From contig NZ_QXJC01000001.1 in NCBI RefSeq assembly GCF_003570885.1, forward strand, positions 186,001-250,000: a DNA stretch of 64,000 bases, in the 5' to 3' direction. Shown in pieces: positions 54,839 to 63,465 of this stretch; the first letter of the stretch is position 1; every line of letters begins with the position of its first letter. Position numbers and translations under genes: made by a program. The notes beneath the pieces were generated by a model. That model was not told the DNA's origin, did no database searches, and saw only the letters and a program-made list of their open reading frames with translations. The stretch comes from Simplicispira hankyongi (lineage in GTDB: Bacteria > Pseudomonadota > Gammaproteobacteria > Burkholderiales > Burkholderiaceae_C).

Positions 54839-55671
54839 TTCACGTACACCGGGGGCAGGGGATCGGATTGCGTAGGGGCGTTAGAAGGAGCTGGGGCCTG
54901 CGGCATTTGCGCAGGCACTGGATTGTCGCTTGCAGAGGCGGGCGGCGCAGGCGGCGCTGGTGGCAATGCAACGGGTTCGGGCACGGAAGGCAGCCGAACC
55001 GCTGCGGGTGCGGGGAACACGATTTTCGGTGGGTTGGCCACTTTTGCCTGCGCGCCATCGGCCGCAGGCACGTGGGCGAGTCGCTTGGTGCGCGCCAGCT
55101 TCAGTGCGGTGGCCGCTCCCCTAGGTTTTGCAGCCTTGGCTGCAAGGCGCTTTTTGTCGGCATCGCTCAAGGCCTGGTAGGTTTCCCATTCGGAACGAAT
55201 GTCGTGGGGTGCCAGGCGGCGTGTGACGGCAAAATTGAGTCGCGCTTGGCTACGCTGCTGCGCGCTCAGGCTCGCCCATGCCGTCATGCGGGCGTGCAAG
55301 CGTTCTTGTTCCGATTCAGGCATGGAAGCGAAGTTCTGTGCCAGTGCCAGCCAATAGCGTTTTTGCGCTTCGCTCAAATAGGCCCAACGTTCCGCAAGGG
55401 GATACAAGGCCAGCTTTTGCGGAGTGGTCATCAACTCCCAGCCAGGACCAGAGGCGACGGCGCGCGCTTTGGGTTTTGTGGTGGCGGACTGCACAGCAGC
55501 ATCGCCCTGGGGGACCATCGCGTCTGGGGGGATTTGTGTGCCGGGAGCGATCCGGCCCATGTTCAGCACCATCGCACCGCCAACTGCAAGGCCCACCAGC
55601 AAAACCAACGCCAGCACGGTGGCTGGCGTGGCACGGGGCGTTTGAGAAGAGTGCGTCGTGGATGCGTACAT
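54835..55671 (-). CDS. DUF3106 domain protein, membrane-anchored
   Basis: 278 residues. N-terminal helix (ATVLALVLLVGLAVGGAMVL), then a DUF3106 repeat of tryptophan-anchored helices: GWELMTTPQKLALYPLAERW, QKRYWLALAQNFASMPESEQ, ERLHARMTAWASLSAQQRSQ, ending in a low-complexity Pro/Ala tail (ALPPAPPAPPASASDNPVPA). The DUF3106 region resembles periplasmic helical repeats of envelope-stress proteins such as the CpxP/Spy type, but that is only a structural impression. Third gene after the sigma factor. Confidence 0.82.
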   Translation of the reverse strand: MYASTTHSSQTPRATPATVLALVLLVGLAVGGAMVLNMGRIAPGTQIPPDAMVPQGDAAVQSATTKPKARAVASGPGWELMTTPQKLALYPLAERWAYLSEAQKRYWLALAQNFASMPESEQERLHARMTAWASLSAQQRSQARLNFAVTRRLAPHDIRSEWETYQALSDADKKRLAAKAAKPRGAATALKLARTKRLAHVPAADGAQAKVANPPKIVFPAPAAVRLPSVPEPVALPPAPPAPPASASDNPVPAQMPQAPAPSNAPTQSDPLPPVYVN

Positions 55672-55697
55672 GCAAAAAGAGAAAGGATGCGGCCCGC

Positions 55698-56138
55698 TCA
55701 GTGACTTTGGTTGGCGCGAGCCTGGAGAAACTGCACAAAACCGGGGTCGGCGTAGGCGGCGGGCGGCAGGTCATCGGTCAGCAGGGCGGCATCCACCTCT
55801 GCGATTTCGCTGACGCCTGTTTCATCCTGCTGGGCGCCAACCACCATGAGGCCAGCCACCAGCGTCAGCACCGGAATCGCCGACAGAAGAGCGTACCGCC
55901 AGCCTCCCGTTCGGCCACCGCCGAGCGCCAAACTGCTGCCCAGGCGAGTGAGCACGGACGCGGGCTTGCGCACAGCGACCGGTTTTTTGCGTTGGGCGAG
56001 TGCCTGCATGCGGCCCGCCCGCAATTGCTCGGCGACCTCATAAGGTACATCGGCAAGCCCCTCGTTTAGGCGTGCTGTGATGCGGTGCGCGTAGCGCTCC
56101 AAAGCCAGATCGACACTGGTTGCGGGAAGGGTTTTCAT
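55698..56138 (-). CDS. DUF3619 family protein, possible anti-sigma factor
   Basis: 146 residues from ATG 56138, overlapping the sigma factor stop (ATGA). N-terminal cytosolic part about 1-70 (LERYAHRITARLNEGLADVP, YEVAEQLRAGRMQALAQR), one membrane helix about 80-105 (YALLSAIPVLTLVAGLMVVG), and a short periplasmic tail. The layout and tight coupling to an ECF sigma gene are those of an anti-sigma factor; the domain itself has no assigned function. Confidence 0.8.
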   Translation of the reverse strand: MKTLPATSVDLALERYAHRITARLNEGLADVPYEVAEQLRAGRMQALAQRKKPVAVRKPASVLTRLGSSLALGGGRTGGWRYALLSAIPVLTLVAGLMVVGAQQDETGVSEIAEVDAALLTDDLPPAAYADPGFVQFLQARANQSH

Positions 56139-56704
56139 GGTTCGATTCCTTTGGCCTTGAGGGCTTTGCCGAGCGTTTGAACTGCACGAAAACAATGGGT
56201 TTTGACACTGCCTTCAGAGCAACCCATGGCAGCAGCGGTCTCGGCGACGTCCAGTTCCTCCCAATAACGCATTAAAAACGCTTCTCGTTGACGCGTGGGC
56301 AAGAGTGCGACTTCATGCTCGATTTGGTGAAAAATTTGTTCTCTGCGCACAATATCTTCTGCACTGCTGGCGCGCTCACCGTTGCTTGAGAGCGACAGAG
56401 CGTCCAGTACGTCGAATTCTCCCCCATCGTCGCCTGCCGGGACAAATTCACCCATGGAAGAAAACACCGCGCGGTGGGTTTTCTGGCGACGAAACCAGTC
56501 CAGCGTGCAGTTGCTGAGAATGCGCTGAAACAGCATCGGCAACTCGTTGGAAGGCTTGTCGCCATAGTGTTCCGCCAGCTTCATCATGCTGTCCTGCACG
56601 ATGTCCAGCGCAGATTCCTCGTTGCGCACGTGGTAGTACGAGCGTTTGAAGGCCCGTTTTTCGACGCTTTTGAGGAAATCAGACAGTTCTTTTTCGGTGG
56701 CCAA
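56135..56704 (-). CDS. ECF-type RNA polymerase sigma factor
   Basis: 189 residues if it starts at TTG 56704, where the conserved part begins (ATEKELSDFLKSVEKRAFKR); the upstream open frame does not look like sigma factor. Region 2: SYYHVRNEESALDIVQDSMM, NCTLDWFRRQKTHRAVF. Region 4: LPTRQREAFLMRYWEELDVA and ETAAAMGCSEGSVKTHCFRA, a helix-turn-helix. It directs polymerase to a stress regulon. Clustered with DUF3619, DUF3106 and RDD genes, each overlapping or close. Divergent from ilvB. Confidence 0.9.
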   Translation of the reverse strand: MATEKELSDFLKSVEKRAFKRSYYHVRNEESALDIVQDSMMKLAEHYGDKPSNELPMLFQRILSNCTLDWFRRQKTHRAVFSSMGEFVPAGDDGGEFDVLDALSLSSNGERASSAEDIVRREQIFHQIEHEVALLPTRQREAFLMRYWEELDVAETAAAMGCSEGSVKTHCFRAVQTLGKALKAKGIEP

Positions 56705-56921
56705 GAGGGGCAGGTGGTGGAGACAGGGGCTGCGCCCAATCGCTGCCGGGCTGCGGCGCGGATTATTGCATTTCCACGTTTTTTTCAATTCCGGCGCACA
56801 GGCGATTTGTTGCAGTGCGATAATCGCGCCCAGCATCATCAAAGCAAACGGGTCTCGGTCCGGCGCGGCAATCATCCCGCCCATGTCCTTGGCCTCAAGT
56901 TTCGAGCGGGCCTCACGAGGG

Positions 56922-56948
56922 CCTTGGCAAGAAGCACCCAAGGTTTTT
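56922..56948 (+). terminator. Terminator-like hairpin just upstream of ilvB
   Basis: CCTTGG (56922-56927), a 10-base loop, CCAAGG (56938-56943), then TTTTT (56944-56948), ending 27 bp before the ilvB start. Its position suggests an attenuator or protection from upstream read-through. No leader peptide rich in branched-chain codons was recognised. Confidence 0.4.
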
Positions 56949-56975
56949 CGTTAGAGAAAATCACAAAGGTTCATC

Positions 56976-58763
56976 ATGGAAATCTCATCAGCCGAACTCG
57001 CATCGGCAGCCGCCGCCCAAAAGCAGGGCGCTGCTCCCGCCACCCAGGAACTCATGGGTGCAGAAATTCTCGTCAAGGCCTTGCAGGCCGAAGGTGTCAA
57101 GTACATCTGGGGCTATCCTGGCGGTGCGGTCCTCTACATCTACGACGCACTCTACAAACAAGACACCATGCAGCATGTGCTGGTGCGCCACGAGCAGGCC
57201 GCCATCCATGCTGCGGACGGTTATGCCCGTGCCACGGGCGACGTAGGCGTGGCACTCGTCACCTCGGGTCCCGGCGTCACCAATGCGGTCACCGGTATTG
57301 CCACAGCCTACATGGACAGCATTCCCATGGTGATCATCACCGGCCAGGTGCCCACGGCCGCGATTGGCCTGGACGCCTTCCAGGAATGCGACACCGTGGG
57401 CATTACGCGGCCCATCGTCAAGCACAACTTCCTGGTCAAGGATCCGCGTGACCTGGCCATCACCTTGAAGAAGGCCTTCCATATTGCGCGCTCGGGCCGG
57501 CCCGGGCCGGTGGTGGTCGACATCCCCAAGGACGTCTCATTCAAGAAGGCGGCGTACGAAGGCTATCCGCAAAGCATCGAAATGCGCTCCTACAACCCGG
57601 TGCGCAAGGGCCATGGCGGGCAAATCCGCAAGGCGCTGCAGTTGTTGCTGGCCGCCAAGCGGCCTTACATCTATACCGGCGGCGGCGTGTTGCTGGGCAA
57701 CGCCACGAACGAGTTGCGCACCTTGGTGGACATGCTGGGCTACCCGGTGACGAACACGCTGATGGGCCTGGGCGCTTACCCAGCGAGCAACCGCAAGTTT
57801 CTCGGCATGCCTGGCATGCACGGAACGGTGGAGGCCAACAACGCCATGCAGCATTGCGACGTGCTGCTGGCGGTGGGCGCGCGCTTTGACGACCGCGTGA
57901 TTGGCAACCCCAAGCACTTTGCGCAGAACGAGCGCAAGATCATTCACATCGACATTGACCCATCGAGCATTTCCAAACGCGTCAAGGTCGATATTCCCAT
58001 CGTTGGCGATGTCAAGGACGTGCTGACCGAGCTGATCTCCATGGTCCGCGAAACCACGACCCGGGCCGATGCTGGCGCCCTGGCCGCGTGGTGGGACACC
58101 ATCGAAGGCTGGCGCAGCCGCGACTGTCTGAAGTACAGCATGGGCAGCGCGGACGTCATCAAGCCCCAGTACGTGGTCGAGACGCTCTGGAACATGACCA
58201 AGGATGCCGACACGTACATCACTTCCGACGTGGGTCAGCACCAGATGTGGGCGGCCCAGTACTACCGCTTCGACGAGCCGCGCCGCTGGATCAACTCCGG
58301 CGGCCTGGGCACCATGGGCGTGGGCATTCCCTACGCCATGGGCATCAAGCTGGCCAAGCCGCAAAGTGAGGTGTTCTGCATCACCGGCGAAGGCTCGGTG
58401 CAAATGAATATCCAGGAGCTCTCGACCTGCCTGCAGTACAACACGCCAATCAAGGTGGTGTCGCTGAACAACCGCTACCTCGGCATGGTGCGCCAGTGGC
58501 AGGAGATCGAATACTCCGGCCGCTACAGCCACAGCTACATGGACGCGCTGCCCAACTTCGTCAAGCTGGCCGAAGCCTATGGTCACGTGGGCATGCTGAT
58601 CGAGCGCCCGCAGGACGTAGAACCCGCGCTGCGCGAAGCGCGCAAGCTCAAGGACCGCACGGTGTTCATGGATTTCCGTACCGATCCCACGGAAAACGTC
58701 TTCCCCATGGTGCAGGCCGGCAAGGGCATCACGGAAATGCTGCTGGGCTCGGAGGATTTGTAG
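56976..58763 (+). CDS. ilvB: IlvB: acetolactate synthase large (catalytic) subunit
   Basis: 595 residues, full length. TPP domain with the catalytic Glu in VRHEQAAIHAADGYARATGD, SGPGVTNAVTGIATAYMDSI and ITGQVPTAAIGLDAFQECDT; middle FAD-binding domain; C-terminal TPP domain with GTMGVGIPYAMGIKLA, ITGEGSVQMNIQELSTCLQY and NNRYLGMVRQWQEIEYSGRY. Makes acetolactate or acetohydroxybutyrate, the first common step to valine, leucine and isoleucine. First gene of ilvB-ilvH-ilvC; divergent from the sigma factor. Confidence 0.96.
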   Translation: MEISSAELASAAAAQKQGAAPATQELMGAEILVKALQAEGVKYIWGYPGGAVLYIYDALYKQDTMQHVLVRHEQAAIHAADGYARATGDVGVALVTSGPGVTNAVTGIATAYMDSIPMVIITGQVPTAAIGLDAFQECDTVGITRPIVKHNFLVKDPRDLAITLKKAFHIARSGRPGPVVVDIPKDVSFKKAAYEGYPQSIEMRSYNPVRKGHGGQIRKALQLLLAAKRPYIYTGGGVLLGNATNELRTLVDMLGYPVTNTLMGLGAYPASNRKFLGMPGMHGTVEANNAMQHCDVLLAVGARFDDRVIGNPKHFAQNERKIIHIDIDPSSISKRVKVDIPIVGDVKDVLTELISMVRETTTRADAGALAAWWDTIEGWRSRDCLKYSMGSADVIKPQYVVETLWNMTKDADTYITSDVGQHQMWAAQYYRFDEPRRWINSGGLGTMGVGIPYAMGIKLAKPQSEVFCITGEGSVQMNIQELSTCLQYNTPIKVVSLNNRYLGMVRQWQEIEYSGRYSHSYMDALPNFVKLAEAYGHVGMLIERPQDVEPALREARKLKDRTVFMDFRTDPTENVFPMVQAGKGITEMLLGSEDL

Positions 58764-58822
58764 TCAAATCGGCCTCCAGCGCATACTCCATAAGCGCAAG
58801 CAGCTATCATTACGGTAGTATT
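58764..58822 (+). repeat. AGCGCTT hairpin repeat, copy 10, between ilvB and ilvH
   Basis: TCAAATCGGCCTCCAGCGC, loop ATACTCCATA, AGCGCAAGCAGCTATCATTA. Box, two arms and tail present. Lies directly after the ilvB stop, in the 134 bp ilvB-ilvH gap. Confidence 0.7.
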
Positions 58823-58897
58823 TTCGACGAATCTATTGCCTGCCAAGGCGCACGCTTACCGGCGTGCGCGGAGGGCAGCAAAAAGAGGAATCTCTTC

Positions 58898-59389
58898 ATG
58901 AAACACATCATCGCCGTCCTGCTCGAAAACGAACCCGGTGCGCTCTCGCGCGTGGTCGGGCTGTTCTCTGCGCGGGGCTACAACATCGAATCGCTGACCG
59001 TCGCACCCACCGAGGACGCATCGCTGTCGCGCATGACCATCCAGACCGCGGGTTCTGAAGACGTCATCGAACAGATCACCAAGCACCTCAACCGCCTGAT
59101 CGAGGTGGTCAAGGTGGTCGACCTCACCGAAGGCGCGTACACCGAGCGCGAGCTCATGATGGTCAAGGTGCGCGCCGTGGGCAAGGAGCGCGAGGAGATG
59201 AAGCGCATGGCCGACATCTTCCGTGGCCGCATCATCGACGTGACCGAGCGCAGCTACACGCTGGAGCTCACCGGCGACCAGGCCAAGAACGACGCCTTCC
59301 TGCAAGCCATCGACCGCACGGCCATCCTGGAGACCGTGCGCACCGGTGCCAGCGGCATCGGCCGGGGCGAACGCGTGCTGCGCGTGTAA
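58898..59389 (+). CDS. ilvH: IlvH: acetolactate synthase small (regulatory) subunit
   Basis: 163 residues from ATG 58898, preceded by AGAGGAA. N-terminal ACT domain (KHIIAVLLENEPGALSRVVG, FSARGYNIESLTVAPTEDA) that binds valine for feedback inhibition; C-terminal IlvH domain (RELMMVKVRAVGKEREEMKR, DIFRGRIIDVTERSYTLELT). Activates IlvB. The gap to ilvB holds a hairpin repeat. Confidence 0.96.
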   Translation: MKHIIAVLLENEPGALSRVVGLFSARGYNIESLTVAPTEDASLSRMTIQTAGSEDVIEQITKHLNRLIEVVKVVDLTEGAYTERELMMVKVRAVGKEREEMKRMADIFRGRIIDVTERSYTLELTGDQAKNDAFLQAIDRTAILETVRTGASGIGRGERVLRV

Positions 59390-60541
<1,152 letters not shown>

Positions 60542-60566
60542 GCGCCCAGCCGTGCGCTGAGCCATG

Positions 60567-60597
60567 CAAAGGCCACTTCGGTGGCCTTTGTTGTTGG
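60567..60597 (+). terminator. Rho-independent terminator after ilvC
   Basis: CAAAGGCCAC-TTCG-GTGGCCTTTG, a 10 bp stem with a TTCG loop followed by TTGTT, 26 bp past ilvC. Confidence 0.8.
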
Positions 60598-60643
60598 GGG
60601 CGGGTGGAAGGCCGCGACTACACTGCCGCCTGAGTTGTTGGAG

Positions 60644-60703
60644 AAAATACTATTAAAAAAGTAGCTATATGGGCAATAGAAACAAGCGCTGGAGGCCCTT
60701 TTG
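60644..60703 (-). repeat. AGCGCTT hairpin repeat, copy 11, supplying the pssA ribosome binding site
   Basis: Minus strand: AAAAGGGCCTCCAGCGCTTG, loop, then ATATAGCTACTTTTTTAATA. On the plus strand the complement of the CCTCC box is GGAGG at 60691-60695, 8 bp before the pssA ATG at 60704, an ideal Shine-Dalgarno made from repeat sequence. The A/T-rich tail (60645-60670) could include the promoter. Confidence 0.7.
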
Positions 60704-61537
60704 ATGTCAAAAATTGACGAAAGCGAAACGCCACACGGCGTCTTCGTGCGCAAGCGGCGCAAGGGCATCTACATACTGCCCAACCTCTTCACGCTGGCGG
60801 CGCTGTTTGGCGGCTTCTACGCGATCGTGATGGCCATGAACGGGCATTTCGATATGGCCGGTATTGGTATTTTTTGCGCCATGGTGCTCGACAGCCTGGA
60901 TGGCCGCGTAGCGCGTATGACGAATACGCAAAGCGCCTTCGGCGAACAGATGGATTCGCTCTCGGACATGGTGTCGTTCGGCGCCGCCCCCGCGTTGATC
61001 GCCTACGAATGGGCCCTGAAAGACCTTGGCCGCTGGGGCTGGATCGCTGCCTTTGTGTACTGCGCCTGCGCCGCTCTGCGGCTCGCCCGTTTCAACGTCA
61101 ACACCAGCGTGGTCGACAAACGGTTCTTTCAAGGCCTGCCATCGCCGGCTGCTGCCGCGCTGGTGGCCGGGTTCATCTGGTTGCTGACCGAGTTCGGGGT
61201 CGCACGCGGCCTGCCGGGATGGCTCAGCTGGAGCCAGATCACCTGGATCATGTTTGCCCTCACGCTCTACGCCGGCCTCACCATGGTGACCAATGTGCCG
61301 TTTTACAGTTTCAAGGACGTGCAGATGAAAAAAAGCGTGCCCTTTGCGGTGATCGTGCTGATTGCCCTGGGCCTGGCCATGATCAGCATCCGTCCGTCGC
61401 TGGTGCTGTTCTGCATTTTTGTGGTCTATGGTTTCAGCGGCTACGGCGTCTACGCTTGGCGCAAGTCCAAAGGGCAACAGACCAGCGTTATCAGCACATC
61501 CACTGACGAGCCCGACGAACGTGGGCTGCACAACTGA
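60704..61537 (+). CDS. pssA: PssA: CDP-diacylglycerol-serine O-phosphatidyltransferase
   Basis: 277 residues from ATG 60704, preceded by GGAGG that belongs to a hairpin repeat. CDP-alcohol phosphotransferase motif D-G-x2-A-R-x8-G-x3-D-x3-D is complete: LDGRVARMTNTQSAFGEQMD followed by SLSDMVSFG. Several membrane helices (LPNLFTLAALFGGFYAIVMA, FALTLYAGLTMVTNVPF). Makes phosphatidylserine, precursor of phosphatidylethanolamine. It belongs to the integral-membrane subclass II. Between ilvC and leuA, a gene order frequent in this order of bacteria. Confidence 0.95.
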   Translation: MSKIDESETPHGVFVRKRRKGIYILPNLFTLAALFGGFYAIVMAMNGHFDMAGIGIFCAMVLDSLDGRVARMTNTQSAFGEQMDSLSDMVSFGAAPALIAYEWALKDLGRWGWIAAFVYCACAALRLARFNVNTSVVDKRFFQGLPSPAAAALVAGFIWLLTEFGVARGLPGWLSWSQITWIMFALTLYAGLTMVTNVPFYSFKDVQMKKSVPFAVIVLIALGLAMISIRPSLVLFCIFVVYGFSGYGVYAWRKSKGQQTSVISTSTDEPDERGLHN

Positions 61538-61564
61538 ACATCCTGTGCTAGAGTGGACACCCTC

Positions 61565-61618
61565 ATGACCAAGATGTCGCTAGCCCTACTAAACGTTCCT
61601 CACGGGCGGATACGGTAG
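61565..61618 (+). CDS. Candidate leucine leader peptide of the leuA operon
   Basis: ATG at 61565 to TAG at 61616-61618 encodes 17 residues, MTKMSLALLNVPHGRIR. It contains Leu-Ala-Leu-Leu, with all three leucines as CTA (61580, 61586, 61589), the rarest leucine codon in such GC-rich genomes. About 20 bases after the stop begins a terminator (61641). ACGGGC within its coding sequence (61602-61607) can pair with GCCCGT (61643-61648) of the terminator's first arm, so ribosomes stalled at the CTA codons would favour that pairing and prevent termination. No Shine-Dalgarno is obvious; ATG at 61574 is an alternative start. Confidence 0.65.
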   Translation: MTKMSLALLNVPHGRIR

Positions 61619-61640
61619 CGCGCAAGCACCATCCTCACTT

Positions 61641-61677
61641 CGGCCCGTTCGCACCAGCAACGGGCCGTTTTGTTTTT
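61641..61677 (+). terminator. Attenuator terminator upstream of leuA
   Basis: CGGCCCGTT (61641-61649), loop CGCACCAGC, AACGGGCCG (61659-61667), a perfect 9 bp stem, followed by TTTTGTTTTT. Located between the leader peptide and leuA (start 61720), so it must be regulated for leuA to be expressed from upstream promoters. Confidence 0.8.
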
Positions 61678-61719
61678 GGGGTTGCTGGTTGATTTTCCAA
61701 CCCTGGCAGAGACCACCAC

Positions 61720-63414
61720 ATGCTCCAGCACCCCCACACCAAGTACCGTGCATTCGCCCCGATCGGCCTCAAAGACCGCACCTGGCCCGATGCAGTCCTG
61801 ACCCGCGCGCCCATCTGGCTGTCGACCGACCTGCGCGATGGCAACCAGGCGCTGGTGGAGCCCATGGACATTGCCCGCAAGATGCGCATGTTCGAGCAGC
61901 TCGTGGCGATTGGCTTCAAGGAAATCGAAGTTGGTTTTCCCTCCGCATCGCAGGTGGAATTCGACTTTGTGCGCAAACTCATCGAAGAAGACCGTATTCC
62001 CGATGACGTGACCATCCAGGTGCTGACGCAGGCGCGCGAGCCCCTGATTGCACGCACGTTCGAGTCACTCCAAGGTGCACCGCGCGCCATCGTGCACCTC
62101 TACAACGCAGTCGCGCCCGTGATGCGTACCGTGGTGCTGGGTATGGACGAGGATGAGATCGTGTCGCTGGCGACCACCCATGCGGCGATGTTCAATGCAT
62201 TCGCCGCCCGCCAGCCGCATACCCGCTGGACGTTCCAGTATTCGCCGGAAATGTTCTCGGGCACCGACCTCGCGTTTTCCAAGCGGGTGGTCGATGCGGT
62301 GACCGCCGTGTGGAACGCAGGCCCCGAGCACAAGTGCATCGTCAACCTGCCTTCGACGGTTGAGCACTCGACGCCCAATATCTTTGCCGACATGATCGAA
62401 TGGATGCACCGCCATCTCGCGCGCCGCGATGGCATTGTGCTGTCGGTGCATCCGCACAACGACCGGGGCACTGGCACGGCCGCGGGCGAATTTGCCCTGA
62501 TGGCGGGCGCCGACCGCATTGAAGGCTGCCTGTTTGGCAATGGCGAGCGCACCGGCAATCTGGACCTGGTGAACGTGGCGCTCAATCTCTACACGCAGGG
62601 TGTATCGCCTGAACTCGATTTTTCCAATATCGACGAAATCCGTGCGACGGTGGAACACTGCAACCAGATTGCCGTGCACCCGCGGCACCCCTATGCAGGC
62701 GATCTGGTCTATACCTCGTTTTCGGGCTCGCACCAGGACGCGATCAAGAAGGCGTTTGCGGCGCGGCGCGATGGCGATGTCTGGGACATGCCCTATCTGC
62801 CCATCGACCCCAAGGACGTTGGCCGCAGCTACGAGGCGGTCATCCGCGTCAACAGCCAGTCGGGCAAGGGCGGTATGGCCTACCTGCTGGAGAGCGAATA
62901 CGGCATCGAAATGCCCCGGCGCCTGCAAATTGAATTCATGCAGGTGGTGCAGCGTGTGATGGACGTGGCCGGCACAGAGTTGTCTGCGGCCGATCTCTAC
63001 GCCTTGTTTGAGCGAGAGTACGGCTTGGCTACCGTGCAAACGCTCTCAAGCCGCGTGCTTGAGGCGCAGGCCAATGCTTCGGTGCGCCTGCGCGGCCAGT
63101 TGCACTGGGGCGGGGCGCTGGTTAACGTGGACGGGCAGGGCAATGGCCCGATAGACGCCTTCATTCAAGCCTTGCAAGCGGCCACGGGCCAACGCATTCG
63201 CGTGATTGACTACCACCAGCATGCCATCGGAGCCGGCGCCGATGCCAAGGCAGTCGCCTATCTTGAACTGCGCGTGAACGAGACCCAAACCCTGTTTGGC
63301 GTGGGCATGGACGCCGATGTCATTTCTGCTGCCCTCAAGGCCATCGTCTCGGGCCTGGAGCGCGCCACGGCGCAGGGGGCACAACGTGCACAATGCGCGG
63401 TTGCGCCAGCCTGA
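61720..63414 (+). CDS. leuA: 2-isopropylmalate synthase, long (type II-like) form
   Basis: 564 residues. Catalytic barrel with [17 protein letters not shown] (metal and substrate loop), [19 protein letters not shown], and the metal-binding [39 protein letters not shown]-terminal regulatory domain after about 430 ([20 protein letters not shown]). This is the branch shared with actinobacteria and yeast (starting [20 protein letters not shown]). It condenses acetyl-CoA with 2-oxoisovalerate, the committed step to leucine, and is feedback-inhibited by leucine. Preceded by a leader peptide and terminator; followed at 51 bp by a second, different synthase gene. Confidence 0.94.
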   Translation: MLQHPHTKYRAFAPIGLKDRTWPDAVLTRAPIWLSTDLRDGNQALVEPMDIARKMRMFEQLVAIGFKEIEVGFPSASQVEFDFVRKLIEEDRIPDDVTIQVLTQAREPLIARTFESLQGAPRAIVHLYNAVAPVMRTVVLGMDEDEIVSLATTHAAMFNAFAARQPHTRWTFQYSPEMFSGTDLAFSKRVVDAVTAVWNAGPEHKCIVNLPSTVEHSTPNIFADMIEWMHRHLARRDGIVLSVHPHNDRGTGTAAGEFALMAGADRIEGCLFGNGERTGNLDLVNVALNLYTQGVSPELDFSNIDEIRATVEHCNQIAVHPRHPYAGDLVYTSFSGSHQDAIKKAFAARRDGDVWDMPYLPIDPKDVGRSYEAVIRVNSQSGKGGMAYLLESEYGIEMPRRLQIEFMQVVQRVMDVAGTELSAADLYALFEREYGLATVQTLSSRVLEAQANASVRLRGQLHWGGALVNVDGQGNGPIDAFIQALQAATGQRIRVIDYHQHAIGAGADAKAVAYLELRVNETQTLFGVGMDADVISAALKAIVSGLERATAQGAQRAQCAVAPA

Positions 63415-63465
63415 CACAGCACGCCCACCTACAACATTAAGCAACCACCATTTTCGGAGAGCACG

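Noticed and set aside
56883-56954. Short frame (MSLASSFERASRGPWQ...) before ilvB as a leader peptide
   Set aside because: It has no cluster of Ile, Val or Leu codons, so it cannot act as a classic ilv attenuator peptide.
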